28,518 bases of DNA, from the NCBI GenBank assembly GCA_002898115.1, contig BDTL01000238.1, forward strand, positions 1 through 28,518, read 5' to 3'. Below the pieces are notes generated by a model that did no database searches, was not told where the DNA came from, and saw nothing but the letters and a program-made list of their open reading frames with translations. The DNA is from a bacterium BMS3Bbin02 (lineage in GTDB: Bacteria; Actinomycetota; Acidimicrobiia; Spongiisociales; UBA5794). This document shows, in pieces, positions 7,570 through 15,916 of the stretch (within the stretch, counting starts at the first letter, position 1; each line of letters starts with the position of its first letter). A program made the translations under genes and the position numbers.

Positions 7570-9068
7570 TAGGGAAGCAGGAAGCTATCGTCGTAAATCG
7601 AATTCGCGGACCAGATCATCCAGCCAAGATCGCGTTTCTCCGCCACGTTCTGTACGGCCACGATCTCTCCGGCGTTGAGCTGCCATGTCTGGATCCATGG
7701 TCGATAGATCGAGGTCCCTTCGAGTTTCGGGATACCGGCGTCGAGGGCGGCACTGACGATCTCGACCGGGTAGTTGTTGGGGTTGTCGAAACCCTTCCAA
7801 CCAGGACCGTAGGTGTAGGTGTAGATCATCGGAGACAGAACGTCGATCACATTGGATAGCTCCGCCGGAGACTGCCCGATGCCTTCGTCCCACCCACTTT
7901 CAAGGGTGATCGCAAAGATATCAGCCGCCACCGCACAACCGAGAGGATTCAAAAGGTCGTGTGCCTCCTGGAGAAACGCCGTGATGGTTGCTACCCGAAC
8001 CTCCTCGGTATATGGCTCTTTGAAGCTGAGTGTCTTGATGTTGCCATCGGACGGGAACCGGACGTAATCGAATTGGATCTCATCGAAACCGAGTTCACAT
8101 GCCTCTTCGGCGAGATCAAGCGCCAGCTTCCACGAATCCCGGTTTGTCGGATCGAGCCAACGCAAACCCTTGTTGTTCTTCCACGGTTGACCGGTGGTGT
8201 TGTCAATAACCGCGAGGTCGGGTCTCGCTTTAGCGAGAGGGTTATCTTGGAACGTCACAATCCGCGTGATCTTGTACAACCCGGCCGCATCCATGTCGGC
8301 AAGCGCCCGCTCGACATCGTAGAAGTCTCTCACAGCTCCAATCTCGTTGGCGAGTTCGACGTTGGTCTTGTGGAAAATGATCCCGTCTTCGTTCCGGGTA
8401 TCGAGAACCAGGGCGTTGACCTCTGACCGGGCCGCGAGAGCCAGGATGTTCTTCCACGCCGCGGGAGACGCGGTCTTCTCCGCGTTGACGCGCAGAGCCT
8501 TGATCATGAGTGGTGACATCGTCACATCGATTCTCGGGTCATCCCCGTTCCATCGCGTCGTGATAGATTCCCAGGCCGGCCGATTGATACGCAACTCGCC
8601 TGCGGTCACTCGCTCGAGGCGGTAGCGACCGGTGGAATCGGTCTCGTCGACAACGCTCCCAAGCGAAACAATCGCAGAGGACAGCGGCTTACCGTCAGGC
8701 GTGGTAATAGTGCCCTCCAGAATCACCGGGTTCAGCTCGACCTCGTAAAGGCCATCCTCGGGAAAAGTCGTGATCAGGGTCGAATCGGGATGGAAGCCGG
8801 GAGCATTCACAATGAGTTGTGTCGGAGTCTCGTCCCATTCAAGGCTGACCGCGCCGGTCTCATCGGCCGTTCCAACGTTCTCACCAAAAGAAACCTGAGC
8901 CTCAATCGGTTCGCGTTGCTCGCGATCAACGACCTTGAATGCAATTTGCGGCGGTGCAGGCTCAGGCGACCTCACCGCGTCTCCTGAGACGATGACGCTA
9001 GGACCGGCACACGCCCCTAAACCAAGGGCGGCAAATACCAGTATGAAACCAAGATTTCGGGGGCGCAT
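7569..9068 (-). CDS. Lipoprotein with DUF4015-type putative glycoside hydrolase domain
   Basis: A 499-residue predicted exported lipoprotein. The N-terminus has a basic start, a hydrophobic core and a lipobox LGAC giving lipidated Cys20. Two beta-sandwich regions follow: a carboxypeptidase-regulatory-like or transthyretin-like pair at about 40-110 and 113-185, the second with TPDGKPLSSAIVSLG and DSTGRYRLERV. The C-terminal 310 residues resemble the DUF4015/GHL putative glycosidase TIM barrel: VNALVLDTRNEDG, AGLYKITRIVTFQDNPLA, LGFDEIQFDYVRFPSDG (candidate catalytic acids) and VLSPMIYTYTYGPG. Substrate is unknown; cell-wall or exopolysaccharide sugar is a guess. It is the first gene of the overlapping chain leading to udgB and suf genes, with its promoter in the divergent gap shared with the sigma factor. 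Confidence 0.85.
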   Translation of the reverse strand: MRPRNLGFILVFAALGLGACAGPSVIVSGDAVRSPEPAPPQIAFKVVDREQREPIEAQVSFGENVGTADETGAVSLEWDETPTQLIVNAPGFHPDSTLITTFPEDGLYEVELNPVILEGTITTPDGKPLSSAIVSLGSVVDETDSTGRYRLERVTAGELRINRPAWESITTRWNGDDPRIDVTMSPLMIKALRVNAEKTASPAAWKNILALAARSEVNALVLDTRNEDGIIFHKTNVELANEIGAVRDFYDVERALADMDAAGLYKITRIVTFQDNPLAKARPDLAVIDNTTGQPWKNNKGLRWLDPTNRDSWKLALDLAEEACELGFDEIQFDYVRFPSDGNIKTLSFKEPYTEEVRVATITAFLQEAHDLLNPLGCAVAADIFAITLESGWDEGIGQSPAELSNVIDVLSPMIYTYTYGPGWKGFDNPNNYPVEIVSAALDAGIPKLEGTSIYRPWIQTWQLNAGEIVAVQNVAEKRDLGWMIWSANSIYDDSFLLP

Positions 9069-9134
9069 CAGCGGAAATGATCCTCGCGATGACTCGTTGT
9101 GAGCCTGTGACGGTGCTAAGAGGCTAGCCGCCCA

Positions 9135-9163
9135 TTGCGTTAACCGTCGACGCCTGATAGGTT
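9135..9163 (+). promoter_or_regulatory. Promoter candidate for the sigma factor gene
   Basis: TTGCGT (9135-9140) and TAGGTT (9158-9163) are separated by 17 bp, a standard primary-sigma spacing, with a predicted start near 9170 and ATG at 9213. The 144-bp gap is divergent, so the lipoprotein/suf unit must also start here, but I could not pick a convincing minus-strand promoter. Confidence 0.45.
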
Positions 9164-9170
9164 AAGAGCA

Positions 9171-9202
9171 ACATCCCCCATTTGGAGGACCCCGGGGGAT
9201 GT
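9171..9202 (+). promoter_or_regulatory. 5'-UTR hairpin of the sigma factor mRNA
   Basis: ACATCCCCC (9171-9179) pairs perfectly with GGGGGATGT (9194-9202), nine pairs with a 14-base loop that itself contains GGAGGA. The stem ends just before GGAAGG and the ATG at 9213, so it could occlude or expose ribosome access. No T-tract follows, arguing against a terminator. Confidence 0.6.
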
Positions 9203-9212
9203 ACGGAAGGGC

Positions 9213-10157
<945 letters not shown>

Positions 10158-10201
10158 GAGCATTGCTCAATGGGTCGTATCCGGACTCCTACACTGGCCG
10201 G

Positions 10202-10471
10202 ATGGACTTCATCTTCTTGCTCATCGTCGCCGCGGTGCTCGGGGGAATCGGGGCACGGCTCGCAGGCCGGGACAACAATGGCTGTTTCATGTCGATCATT
10301 CTTGGTCTCATCGGGGCGATGCTCGGTCGCGCCGCGTCCGACCGGCTCGGGTTCGGCGACATCTGGACAATCACACTCGGAGGCACCCGGGTTCCAGTCC
10401 TCTCGACGATCGTCGGTTCAGCGTTGTTTGTAGGTCTCCTCAATCTCCTGGCTGGGAAGAACCGACGCTAA
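10202..10471 (+). CDS. Small membrane protein of the GlsB/YeaQ/YmgE type
   Basis: An 89-residue, three-helix protein (about 2-20, 29-46 and 64-83). The glycine-rich pattern LLIVAAVLGGIGARLAG, then SIILGLIGAMLGR, and a third helix starting PVLSTIVGSALF match the transglycosylase-associated/GlsB family of inner-membrane proteins, often stress-induced but without known biochemistry. No Shine-Dalgarno sequence precedes the ATG; instead TACACT (10190-10195) sits six bases upstream, so a leaderless transcript starting at the ATG is plausible. The gene begins 44 bp after the sigma factor and converges with the Rrf2 gene (14 bp between stops). A longer in-frame opening extends upstream into the sigma factor gene but has no support as coding sequence. 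Confidence 0.75.
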   Translation: MDFIFLLIVAAVLGGIGARLAGRDNNGCFMSIILGLIGAMLGRAASDRLGFGDIWTITLGGTRVPVLSTIVGSALFVGLLNLLAGKNRR

Positions 10472-10485
10472 CCCGGCGCCGACAC

Positions 10486-10959
10486 CTACGGTGTACGGCT
10501 GCTGCCGCGGTGGGAGTTCAGCGGAATCACGGCGGTCCCCTCGGCGAGGGCACGGTCGTCTGCGACTATCCGAGCAAGGGTCGCCTTCTTGAGCTCGGCG
10601 GCGAATGCATCTTTCGAGGCTCCCCACACCCAGTGAAGTGCGCAGACTTCCTCCCAGTGACACGGTCCTCCCTTGAGAGCACACTCCGCCGCTTCAAGCG
10701 GACCCTCGGTCGCTTCGACTATGTCCAGAAGAGTGACCTCATCTGCGGGGCGGGCAAGAACGTAACCACCGGTCCGCCCAGGACGAGACGCCACCAAACC
10801 ACTGCGTTGAAGAATTGGGAGAATCTGATGAAGGAATCCCTTCGGAATGGTCATCTCCTCCGCCAGCGTGGATGCCGTCACCATCTCCCCTTCATCCCGG
10901 GCGAGATACACCAGGGCACGTATCGCGTAGTCGGTTCTTCGTGTCGGAACGATCTTCAT
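10486..10959 (-). CDS. Rrf2-family transcriptional regulator with Fe-S type cysteines
   Basis: Winged-helix dimeric regulator of the IscR/NsrR/RsrR group. The 157 residues begin with TRRTDYAIRALVYLA (6-20); the recognition helix is in TIPKGFLHQILPILQRSGLV and the wing in SRPGRTGGYVLARP. Cys93, Cys100 and Cys106 follow the spacing C-x6-C-x5-C in the loop where family members bind a [2Fe-2S] or [4Fe-4S] cluster; IscR and NsrR have C-x5-C-x5-C, so this is a close variant. A cluster sensing nitric oxide, redox state or Fe-S supply is likely. It is divergent from the cytochrome oxidase operon across 215 bp holding a strong inverted repeat at 11051-11080, suggesting it could control oxidase expression. 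SufR-like function toward the suf genes is another option. Confidence 0.9.
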   Translation of the reverse strand: MKIVPTRRTDYAIRALVYLARDEGEMVTASTLAEEMTIPKGFLHQILPILQRSGLVASRPGRTGGYVLARPADEVTLLDIVEATEGPLEAAECALKGGPCHWEEVCALHWVWGASKDAFAAELKKATLARIVADDRALAEGTAVIPLNSHRGSSRTP

Positions 10960-11005
10960 ATGAGACCAACTCTACAACCCGCGCGAACTAAGAACTCCGA
11001 ATGAC

Positions 11006-11035
11006 TTGTTTGGCGGAGACCTTTCCTTGTATATT
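11006..11035 (+). promoter_or_regulatory. Promoter candidate for the cytochrome oxidase operon
   Basis: TTGTTT (11006-11011) and TATATT (11030-11035) with an 18-bp spacer form a good primary-sigma promoter. The predicted start is near 11042, giving a 5' leader of about 130 bases before ctaC. The inverted repeat at 11051-11080 would lie directly after the start site. Confidence 0.6.
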
Positions 11036-11050
11036 GTCACGCTATGTACT

Positions 11051-11080
11051 CAACATACGACGCAATCAGCGTGTATGTTG
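11051..11080. promoter_or_regulatory. Inverted repeat in the cytochrome oxidase leader (operator or RNA hairpin)
   Basis: CAACATAC (11051-11058) pairs perfectly with GTATGTTG (11073-11080), and inside it ACGC (11060-11063) pairs with GCGT (11069-11072), leaving one bulged G (11059) and a 5-base loop AATCA. The 12-pair symmetry just after the predicted transcription start fits a repressor site, possibly for the divergent Rrf2 regulator, or a leader hairpin. There is no T-tract. Confidence 0.62.
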
Positions 11081-11109
11081 CCAGATCGAGGGAAGCGTGA
11101 GGGGATAGA

Positions 11110-11178
11110 GTGCACAACATTGCTCCTGGCCGCGAGGCCATTCATCTGCCGATGTTACGGCTTCGGGCAGTCGGATGA
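11110..11178 (+). CDS. Possible 22-aa leader ORF coupled to ctaC
   Basis: A GTG at 11110, preceded by GAGGGGAT at a normal distance, opens a 22-residue frame (MHNIAPGREAIHLP, then MLRLRAVG) whose TGA overlaps the ctaC ATG as ATGA. The ctaC start itself has only a weak ribosome-binding site (GGGCAGTCGG), so coupling would explain its translation. The TGGCC-GCGA-GGCCA hairpin (11127-11140) lies within it. The ORF is too short for coding statistics and may be chance. Confidence 0.3.
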   Translation: MHNIAPGREAIHLPMLRLRAVG

Positions 11179-11918
11179 AGAGGGATCTGATCAACACGGG
11201 CCTGCTCTGGCTCGTTCTTACCATCCTCGGTTGGGTCCTGGTTCTCAATTGGAACATCTTTCCTCCCGCGCTTGCACGGGAGGCAGAAATCGTCGATAAC
11301 GCGTTCAACCTCCTCATGGTGCTGGCAGTCCCGGTATTCACATTCATCGTCGCGATCATGATCTACGCAGCGTTCCGCTTCCGAGACCCTGAGCGCACGG
11401 AAGACGGGCCACCGATACGGGAAACCGGACGAATCATGACCGCCTGGCTCGTAGTGACGGTCACACTCGCTGCGGGCATCCTGATCAACCCGGGGTTTGT
11501 GGGTATGGCCGAGATCAGAGCCGGGGGTGAACCCGACATCGTCATCGGCATCACCGGGCAGCGGTGGTCGTGGACGATCAGCTATCCAAACGGCGTGGAC
11601 GTTACGAGCTACACCGGTGAGTTGGTCCTGCCTGTAGACAATCGGATTGAGTTCGAGATCACCAGTCTCGATCCCGATGTCATCCACTCCGTTTGGATCC
11701 CAGCCTTCAGGATCAAGAAGGATGCGGTCCCGGGTCGCATCACCCAAATGTTCATCACACCGACCGAGACAGGATCGTTCGAAGACGACCCGAACGTCCG
11801 GCTCCAGTGCGCGGAGCTCTGTGGACTGGGTCACGCAACCATGGCAATGAAGGTACGCATCGTTGAACAGGCTGAGTTCGACGCGTATCTGGACGAGATT
11901 CTGGCAGAAGGAAGCTGA
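11175..11918 (+). CDS. ctaC: Cytochrome c oxidase subunit II (CuA-binding)
   Basis: Membrane-anchored subunit that accepts electrons from cytochrome c through the binuclear CuA centre. The 247 residues have three hydrophobic segments (about 9-27, 45-66, 88-106), the first possibly an uncleaved signal, then the extracytoplasmic cupredoxin domain. CuA ligands are all visible: His171 (VIHSVWIPAFRIKKD), Cys212, Cys216, His220 and Met223 in CAELCGLGHATM. TGQRWSWTISYP (127-138) is the conserved aromatic electron-entry region. No fused cytochrome c domain is present, so this is not caa3-type by fusion. It starts the operon ctaC-ctaD-subunit IV-ctaE and may be coupled to a short upstream ORF. Confidence 0.96.
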   Translation: MKRDLINTGLLWLVLTILGWVLVLNWNIFPPALAREAEIVDNAFNLLMVLAVPVFTFIVAIMIYAAFRFRDPERTEDGPPIRETGRIMTAWLVVTVTLAAGILINPGFVGMAEIRAGGEPDIVIGITGQRWSWTISYPNGVDVTSYTGELVLPVDNRIEFEITSLDPDVIHSVWIPAFRIKKDAVPGRITQMFITPTETGSFEDDPNVRLQCAELCGLGHATMAMKVRIVEQAEFDAYLDEILAEGS

Positions 11919-11922
11919 GACT

Positions 11923-13728
11923 ATGTGGCCACTTATTCGCGGGACAGTGTCCGGAATTGTCGGATACCTGATCGGGGCATTGCTCGCAACCGTCACCACA
12001 AGTTCAACGTTTTCGGGGGAGTTTGCACTCGTCCTCGGCTTCGCTTTCGGACTCATGGGTTGGCTCTTTGGCATCGGAATGTGGAACGCTTGGGGTCGCC
12101 AGTGGGTCGGACTCCCCACCAAGAGTGAGGACGCCGACGGGTGGCGTCGCTACTTCCGTTTCAATACCGACCATAAGGTCATCGGGGGCCAGTACCTGGT
12201 CACGATGCTCGTCGTATTTCTCCTAGCAGGCCTTGTCGCTGTAGCGATACGAGCCGAGCTCGCGTCCCCCGGTCAAAGTTTCTTTGCCCCGGACACATAC
12301 AACAAGGTCATGTCGATGCACGGCATCCTGATGATTGCCGTGGCCGTGGCCGGTATTCTTGGAGCCTTCGGGAACTACCTTGTCCCGCTCATGATCGGGG
12401 CAGACGACATGGCGTTCCCCCGCATCAATGCACTCGGCTTTTGGATGATCCCCCCGGTCGCAGTCGCCTTGCTTGCCGCTCCCCTCGTCGGATCATTCAA
12501 CGCCGGGTGGACGTCGTACCCACCGCTCAGCGTGCTCAACGCCGACGGTCAGGTGCTCTTCAACGTTGCGGTGATCACGTTTGGCCTCTCATCTATTCTG
12601 GGAGGCCTCAATATCGTCGCGACTGTAATCACGATGCGAGCGCCCGGCATGACGTGGTGGAAACTTCCGATCTTTGTGTGGGCCGCCTTTGCTGCCTCGA
12701 TCTTGAGCCTCACGGTCACCCAGTTCTTCGCCGCTTCGCTCATCATGATCCTTCTCGACCGTATCGCCGGGACAACCTGGTTCGGCGCACCAGGAGGAGG
12801 CACCGCACTGCTGTACGAGCACGTATTCTGGTTCTACTCACATCCGGCCGTGTACATCATGGTGTTACCGGGGATGGGCGTCATCCTTGAGATCATTGCC
12901 CACTTCTCGCGCAAACCTCTCTTCGCCTACAAGGCCTCAGTCATATCGTTCCTCAGCATCGGCGGAATCGGTTCAATCGTGTGGGCGCATCACATGTTTA
13001 CCAGCGGGATGGCACAAAACCTCGAAGGTCCGTTCATGGCTCTCACTGAGCTTGTGTCCATCCCGACAGGCATCATCTTCCTCGCGGCGATAGGCACGTT
13101 ATGGCGAGGCAAGCTCTGGTTCCAGACCCCGTTACTCCTGGCATTCTTCTGGATATTCCAGTTTCTGATTGGTGGTATCACCGGGATATTCCTGGCCGAC
13201 TTCGTGACAGATCTCTCGCTGCATGACACATACTTCGTGGTCGCGCACTTCCACTACACGATTGTCGGTGGATCCATCTTCGCTTTGATGGCAGGAACCT
13301 TCTATTGGTTCCCGAAGGTAACGGGTCGCATGTACAACGAACGTCTGGGAAAGATCTTTGCTACCTGGTTCTTCGTGTTCTTCCAACTGACATTCATTCC
13401 ACTGTTCTGGGTGGGCCTCAACGGTATGAACCGACGCGTCGGTACCTACCAGGACAACCTCGGTGGCGTGAATCGCTTTGCGAGCGTGATGGCCATGATC
13501 ATGGCGCTCGGGTTCGTCCTCTTTGTCGTCAACCTCTTGTGGTCGGCGAAGCGGGGACCGATCGCGGGAGCAAACCCATGGAACGCCAGGACTCTCGAAT
13601 GGCAGGTGTCCTCTCCTCCACCGAAACACAACTTCGCTACCCCACCCTCGATCGACGGCGGCCCGTACGACTACGGCACCGTCGGAGCGGCCACCCATCT
13701 CAGTGGCGCCACAGAGCCGGTGGGATGA
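11923..13728 (+). CDS. ctaD: Heme-copper oxidase subunit I, A2-type, with two extra N-terminal helices
   Basis: Catalytic subunit reducing O2 to water and pumping protons. The ATG at 11923 follows AGAAGGAAG at the ctaC end; 601 residues. Heme ligands are His133 (SMHG) and His444, heme a3 ligand His442 (VVAHFHYT), CuB ligands His307, His356 and His357. Tyr311, cross-linked in homologues, is present. The helix VI motif is YSHPAVY (305-311), the A2-type hallmark replacing GHPEV of A1 enzymes, so the D-channel glutamate is absent. Two additional hydrophobic segments (about 10-27 and 33-53) precede the usual core, which starts near DHKVIGGQY (83-91). The tail after 555 is proline-rich and polar. 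An earlier in-frame start at 11863 inside ctaC is less likely. Confidence 0.96.
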   Translation: MWPLIRGTVSGIVGYLIGALLATVTTSSTFSGEFALVLGFAFGLMGWLFGIGMWNAWGRQWVGLPTKSEDADGWRRYFRFNTDHKVIGGQYLVTMLVVFLLAGLVAVAIRAELASPGQSFFAPDTYNKVMSMHGILMIAVAVAGILGAFGNYLVPLMIGADDMAFPRINALGFWMIPPVAVALLAAPLVGSFNAGWTSYPPLSVLNADGQVLFNVAVITFGLSSILGGLNIVATVITMRAPGMTWWKLPIFVWAAFAASILSLTVTQFFAASLIMILLDRIAGTTWFGAPGGGTALLYEHVFWFYSHPAVYIMVLPGMGVILEIIAHFSRKPLFAYKASVISFLSIGGIGSIVWAHHMFTSGMAQNLEGPFMALTELVSIPTGIIFLAAIGTLWRGKLWFQTPLLLAFFWIFQFLIGGITGIFLADFVTDLSLHDTYFVVAHFHYTIVGGSIFALMAGTFYWFPKVTGRMYNERLGKIFATWFFVFFQLTFIPLFWVGLNGMNRRVGTYQDNLGGVNRFASVMAMIMALGFVLFVVNLLWSAKRGPIAGANPWNARTLEWQVSSPPPKHNFATPPSIDGGPYDYGTVGAATHLSGATEPVG

Positions 13729-13762
13729 ACCCATGACGAATGAACCCGATGATGGAGGAACG

Positions 13763-13990
13763 ATGACCGCAGCAACATCTACCTACGGTCCCGGAAGCTA
13801 CCGGGACAAGGCGCGATCGGGATGGATCACGGCGGTCCTGCTCGGTGTCCTCACACTGATCGAGTATGCGGTCGCAGTAACGGTGGAAAACCCGCTGCTG
13901 CTCCTGCTCCCGTTTGTTCTCGCCAAGGGTGCATTGATCATGGACTTCTTTATGCACGTGAGGAAACTCCGGACCGGAGGCGATCACTGA
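13763..13990 (+). CDS. Cytochrome c oxidase subunit IV (small prokaryotic COX4/CtaF-like)
   Basis: A 75-residue membrane protein with two helices (about 20-38 and 42-62) ending LAKGALIMDFFMHVRKLR, the typical C-terminal motif of prokaryotic subunit IV. GGAGGA directly upstream of the ATG at 13763 favours this start over an ATG at 13733, which lacks a site but would add ten residues. Its stop overlaps the ctaE start (TGATG), so translation is coupled. The role is stabilisation of the oxidase; it carries no cofactor. Confidence 0.85.
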   Translation: MTAATSTYGPGSYRDKARSGWITAVLLGVLTLIEYAVAVTVENPLLLLLPFVLAKGALIMDFFMHVRKLRTGGDH

Positions 13991-14562
13991 TGACAACCAG
14001 CGCAGAACTCATCGAACACGGTCATGGACCGTCCAAGCAGAGACGGATCAACCAACTCGGGTTGTGGTTGTTTTTTGCCTCCGAAACGTTCCTCTTCGGC
14101 GCCTTTATTTCGTCACGGTTCGCAACGACCCAGACAGAAACGCCAGCCGATCTCAACCAGGCACTTGCTCTAGGGCTCACCATCGTGTTGTTGCTCTCAA
14201 GCATCAGCGCGTACATGGCAGAGACTGCGAACGCCCACGACGATCGCAGAGGGTTCAAGATCTACACGATCGCGACAATTCTCCTGGGTACCCTCTTCCT
14301 CGGAGGCGTCGCTCTGGAGTGGACCGAGGCCCTTGAATACTTCCCCCCCGGGACGATCTACGGTACGGCGTTCTTTAGCCTGGTTGGACTACATGCGTTC
14401 CATGTGCTCACCGGCCTGATTGCACTTCTGGTGATCCTCTTTTTGGGCAAAGAGGGTCGGTTCGGTTCCAAGGACAGTTGGCCGGTCGAGGGTGTCATCA
14501 AGTATTGGCACTTCGTCGACCTTGCGTGGGTCATCATCTACCCGACGCTGTACCTGTTCTGA
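13990..14562 (+). CDS. ctaE: Cytochrome c oxidase subunit III
   Basis: Integral membrane subunit of the oxidase, 190 residues with about five helices, matching the short bacterial form that lacks the first two helices of the seven-helix type. Family motifs are FFASETFLFGAF (early helix), GTAFFSLVGLHAFHVLTGL and, at the C-terminus, WHFVDLAWVIIYPTLYLF. The start shares one base with the subunit IV stop (TGATG). It ends the operon, 20 bp from the convergent nucS stop; I see only a weak 4-bp hairpin there. Heme A synthesis genes (ctaA, ctaB) are absent from the window. Confidence 0.95.
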   Translation: MTTSAELIEHGHGPSKQRRINQLGLWLFFASETFLFGAFISSRFATTQTETPADLNQALALGLTIVLLLSSISAYMAETANAHDDRRGFKIYTIATILLGTLFLGGVALEWTEALEYFPPGTIYGTAFFSLVGLHAFHVLTGLIALLVILFLGKEGRFGSKDSWPVEGVIKYWHFVDLAWVIIYPTLYLF

Positions 14563-14582
14563 CGGGTCGCCCGGGACGTGGC

Positions 14583-15242
14583 CTAGAACAGTCGCAGGTG
14601 GGGTGAGTCGATGCCGCGCAAACGGTCGTAATCGATCTCGACCCAGGTGATGCCGCGGTCTTCGGCCAGCACGCGCGCCTGGGGTTTCACGACCTGCGCG
14701 ACAAAGATACCCCGTACCGGAGCGAGCCTGTCGTCGCGGTTAAGGAAGTCAAGATACCGGGTGAGTTGCTCCACACCATCTATCTCGCCGCGACGTTTGA
14801 CTTCGATCGCCACGGTACCGTCGTCATCGGCGCGACACAGCAGGTCCACGGGCCCGATCGGAGTCGGATATTCGCGCCGGATCAACTCAAGGCCCTCTTC
14901 GATCTCCTCGGGATGGTCGGCCAGCAACCGCTGGAGATCCGCCTCGACGCCGTCTTTCTGAAGCCCCGGGTCGTCGCCGAGTTCCATAGCAGTCTCGAAA
15001 AAGATCTCCCCAAATGTGATCGTCAACGTCTCCCCCTTCGGATTCGTCACAACCCACCGCTGACCGTCGTCGATGAGATGGTTGGGGGCGTTCATCCAGT
15101 TGAGTGGTTTATACGCACCACCATCGGCATGAACCGCTACACAGCCATCTGCCTTCACCATGACCAGACGGGTCGCCAAAGGAAGATGGGCGTTGAGCCG
15201 ACCCTCGTAGTCGACCGTGCATTGGGCAATAACAATCCGCAT
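14583..15242 (-). CDS. nucS: Mismatch-specific endonuclease NucS (EndoMS)
   Basis: Cuts both strands at mismatched bases; in Actinobacteria and many Archaea it replaces MutS/MutL. The 219 residues show an N-terminal beta-rich dimerisation and DNA-binding domain (1-100) and a RecB-like nuclease domain with [23 protein letters not shown] (130-152): Asp133, Glu147 and Lys149 are the expected catalytic residues, followed by Gln159 and Tyr163. The C-terminal HLRLF matches the sliding-clamp binding tail known in this family. It follows the tetR gene by 53 bp and may be co-transcribed with the box genes, but a functional link is not indicated. The ATG gives the normal family N-terminus. Confidence 0.97.
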   Translation of the reverse strand: MRIVIAQCTVDYEGRLNAHLPLATRLVMVKADGCVAVHADGGAYKPLNWMNAPNHLIDDGQRWVVTNPKGETLTITFGEIFFETAMELGDDPGLQKDGVEADLQRLLADHPEEIEEGLELIRREYPTPIGPVDLLCRADDDGTVAIEVKRRGEIDGVEQLTRYLDFLNRDDRLAPVRGIFVAQVVKPQARVLAEDRGITWVEIDYDRLRGIDSPHLRLF

Positions 15243-15295
15243 CCACCCAGGCTACCCGACCCCGAACTGTGGATAGCTCGCATGGGTGCCGTGAG

Positions 15296-15910
15296 CTAGC
15301 GGGCAACGCCCACTGCAGCCAGCACGGCGGTTGTGCAGCGTTGGCGGTACTCGGCGTGGGAGTCTTCCCAGTCGGCGCGTTGTAACCATTGCAAGAAAAA
15401 GCCCTCAACGATGGCCCGCATCGTTGCTGCGGCTTCCGTCAGATCGGTCGCTGGGATCGAGCCCGCGTACATTGCTTCGCCGAGGATCTCTGCATAGTGC
15501 CCCTCGATGATCTCGGTCGCGGTTGCGCCAAGGCTATCGAAACCATCGACTCGCGTCTGGTGCTCAACGCCATCGAGATAGAACCTGAAGAAATCCCGAT
15601 TCGCTTGTGGGTTGCGCCACACGGCCGCTACCACGGCTCGGATCGCATCCAGCGTGTCCTCACTCGATTCGACCGCAGCCCGCAGCCTTCTCGCGGTACC
15701 GCGCAGCACCCACTCCAGGGCCGCAAGAACAAGAGCATCCTTGGAGCCGTAGTGATACAACACAAGACCCTTGGAGACACCTGCCTCGTCTGCGACCTCG
15801 GTCAACGGAACCCGATGCACGCCACGGCGCGACATCACTCGGTAGGCAGCTTTGACGATCGAGAGGCTGCGCTCCTCAATCGACGCTTCCGCCGCCGTCA
15901 GAGCCGCCAT
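15296..15910 (-). CDS. TetR-family repressor, likely regulator of the box genes
   Basis: A 204-residue ligand-responsive repressor. The N-terminal helix-turn-helix is RGVHRVPLTEVADEAGVSKGLVLYHYGSKDAL (about 29-60 in all), typical of TetR. The remainder is an all-helical effector-binding domain with EGFFLQWLQRADWE near the end. It starts 6 bp after the boxB stop on the same strand, making boxC-boxB-tetR an operon, and the TetR-like palindrome in the boxC promoter is the natural target. An aromatic acyl-CoA such as benzoyl-CoA is the probable ligand; this is inference from context. An ordinary autoregulated repressor of unrelated genes cannot be excluded. Confidence 0.88.
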   Translation of the reverse strand: MAALTAAEASIEERSLSIVKAAYRVMSRRGVHRVPLTEVADEAGVSKGLVLYHYGSKDALVLAALEWVLRGTARRLRAAVESSEDTLDAIRAVVAAVWRNPQANRDFFRFYLDGVEHQTRVDGFDSLGATATEIIEGHYAEILGEAMYAGSIPATDLTEAAATMRAIVEGFFLQWLQRADWEDSHAEYRQRCTTAVLAAVGVAR

Positions 15911-15916
15911 GGCGTC

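Noticed and set aside
11142..12122. 326-codon minus-strand frame
   Set aside because: Antisense to ctaC and the start of ctaD, with low-complexity His/Asp/Arg-rich translation.
14563..14573. CGGG-TCG-CCCG hairpin between ctaE and nucS as a terminator
   Set aside because: Only four base pairs and no T-tract; too weak to call.
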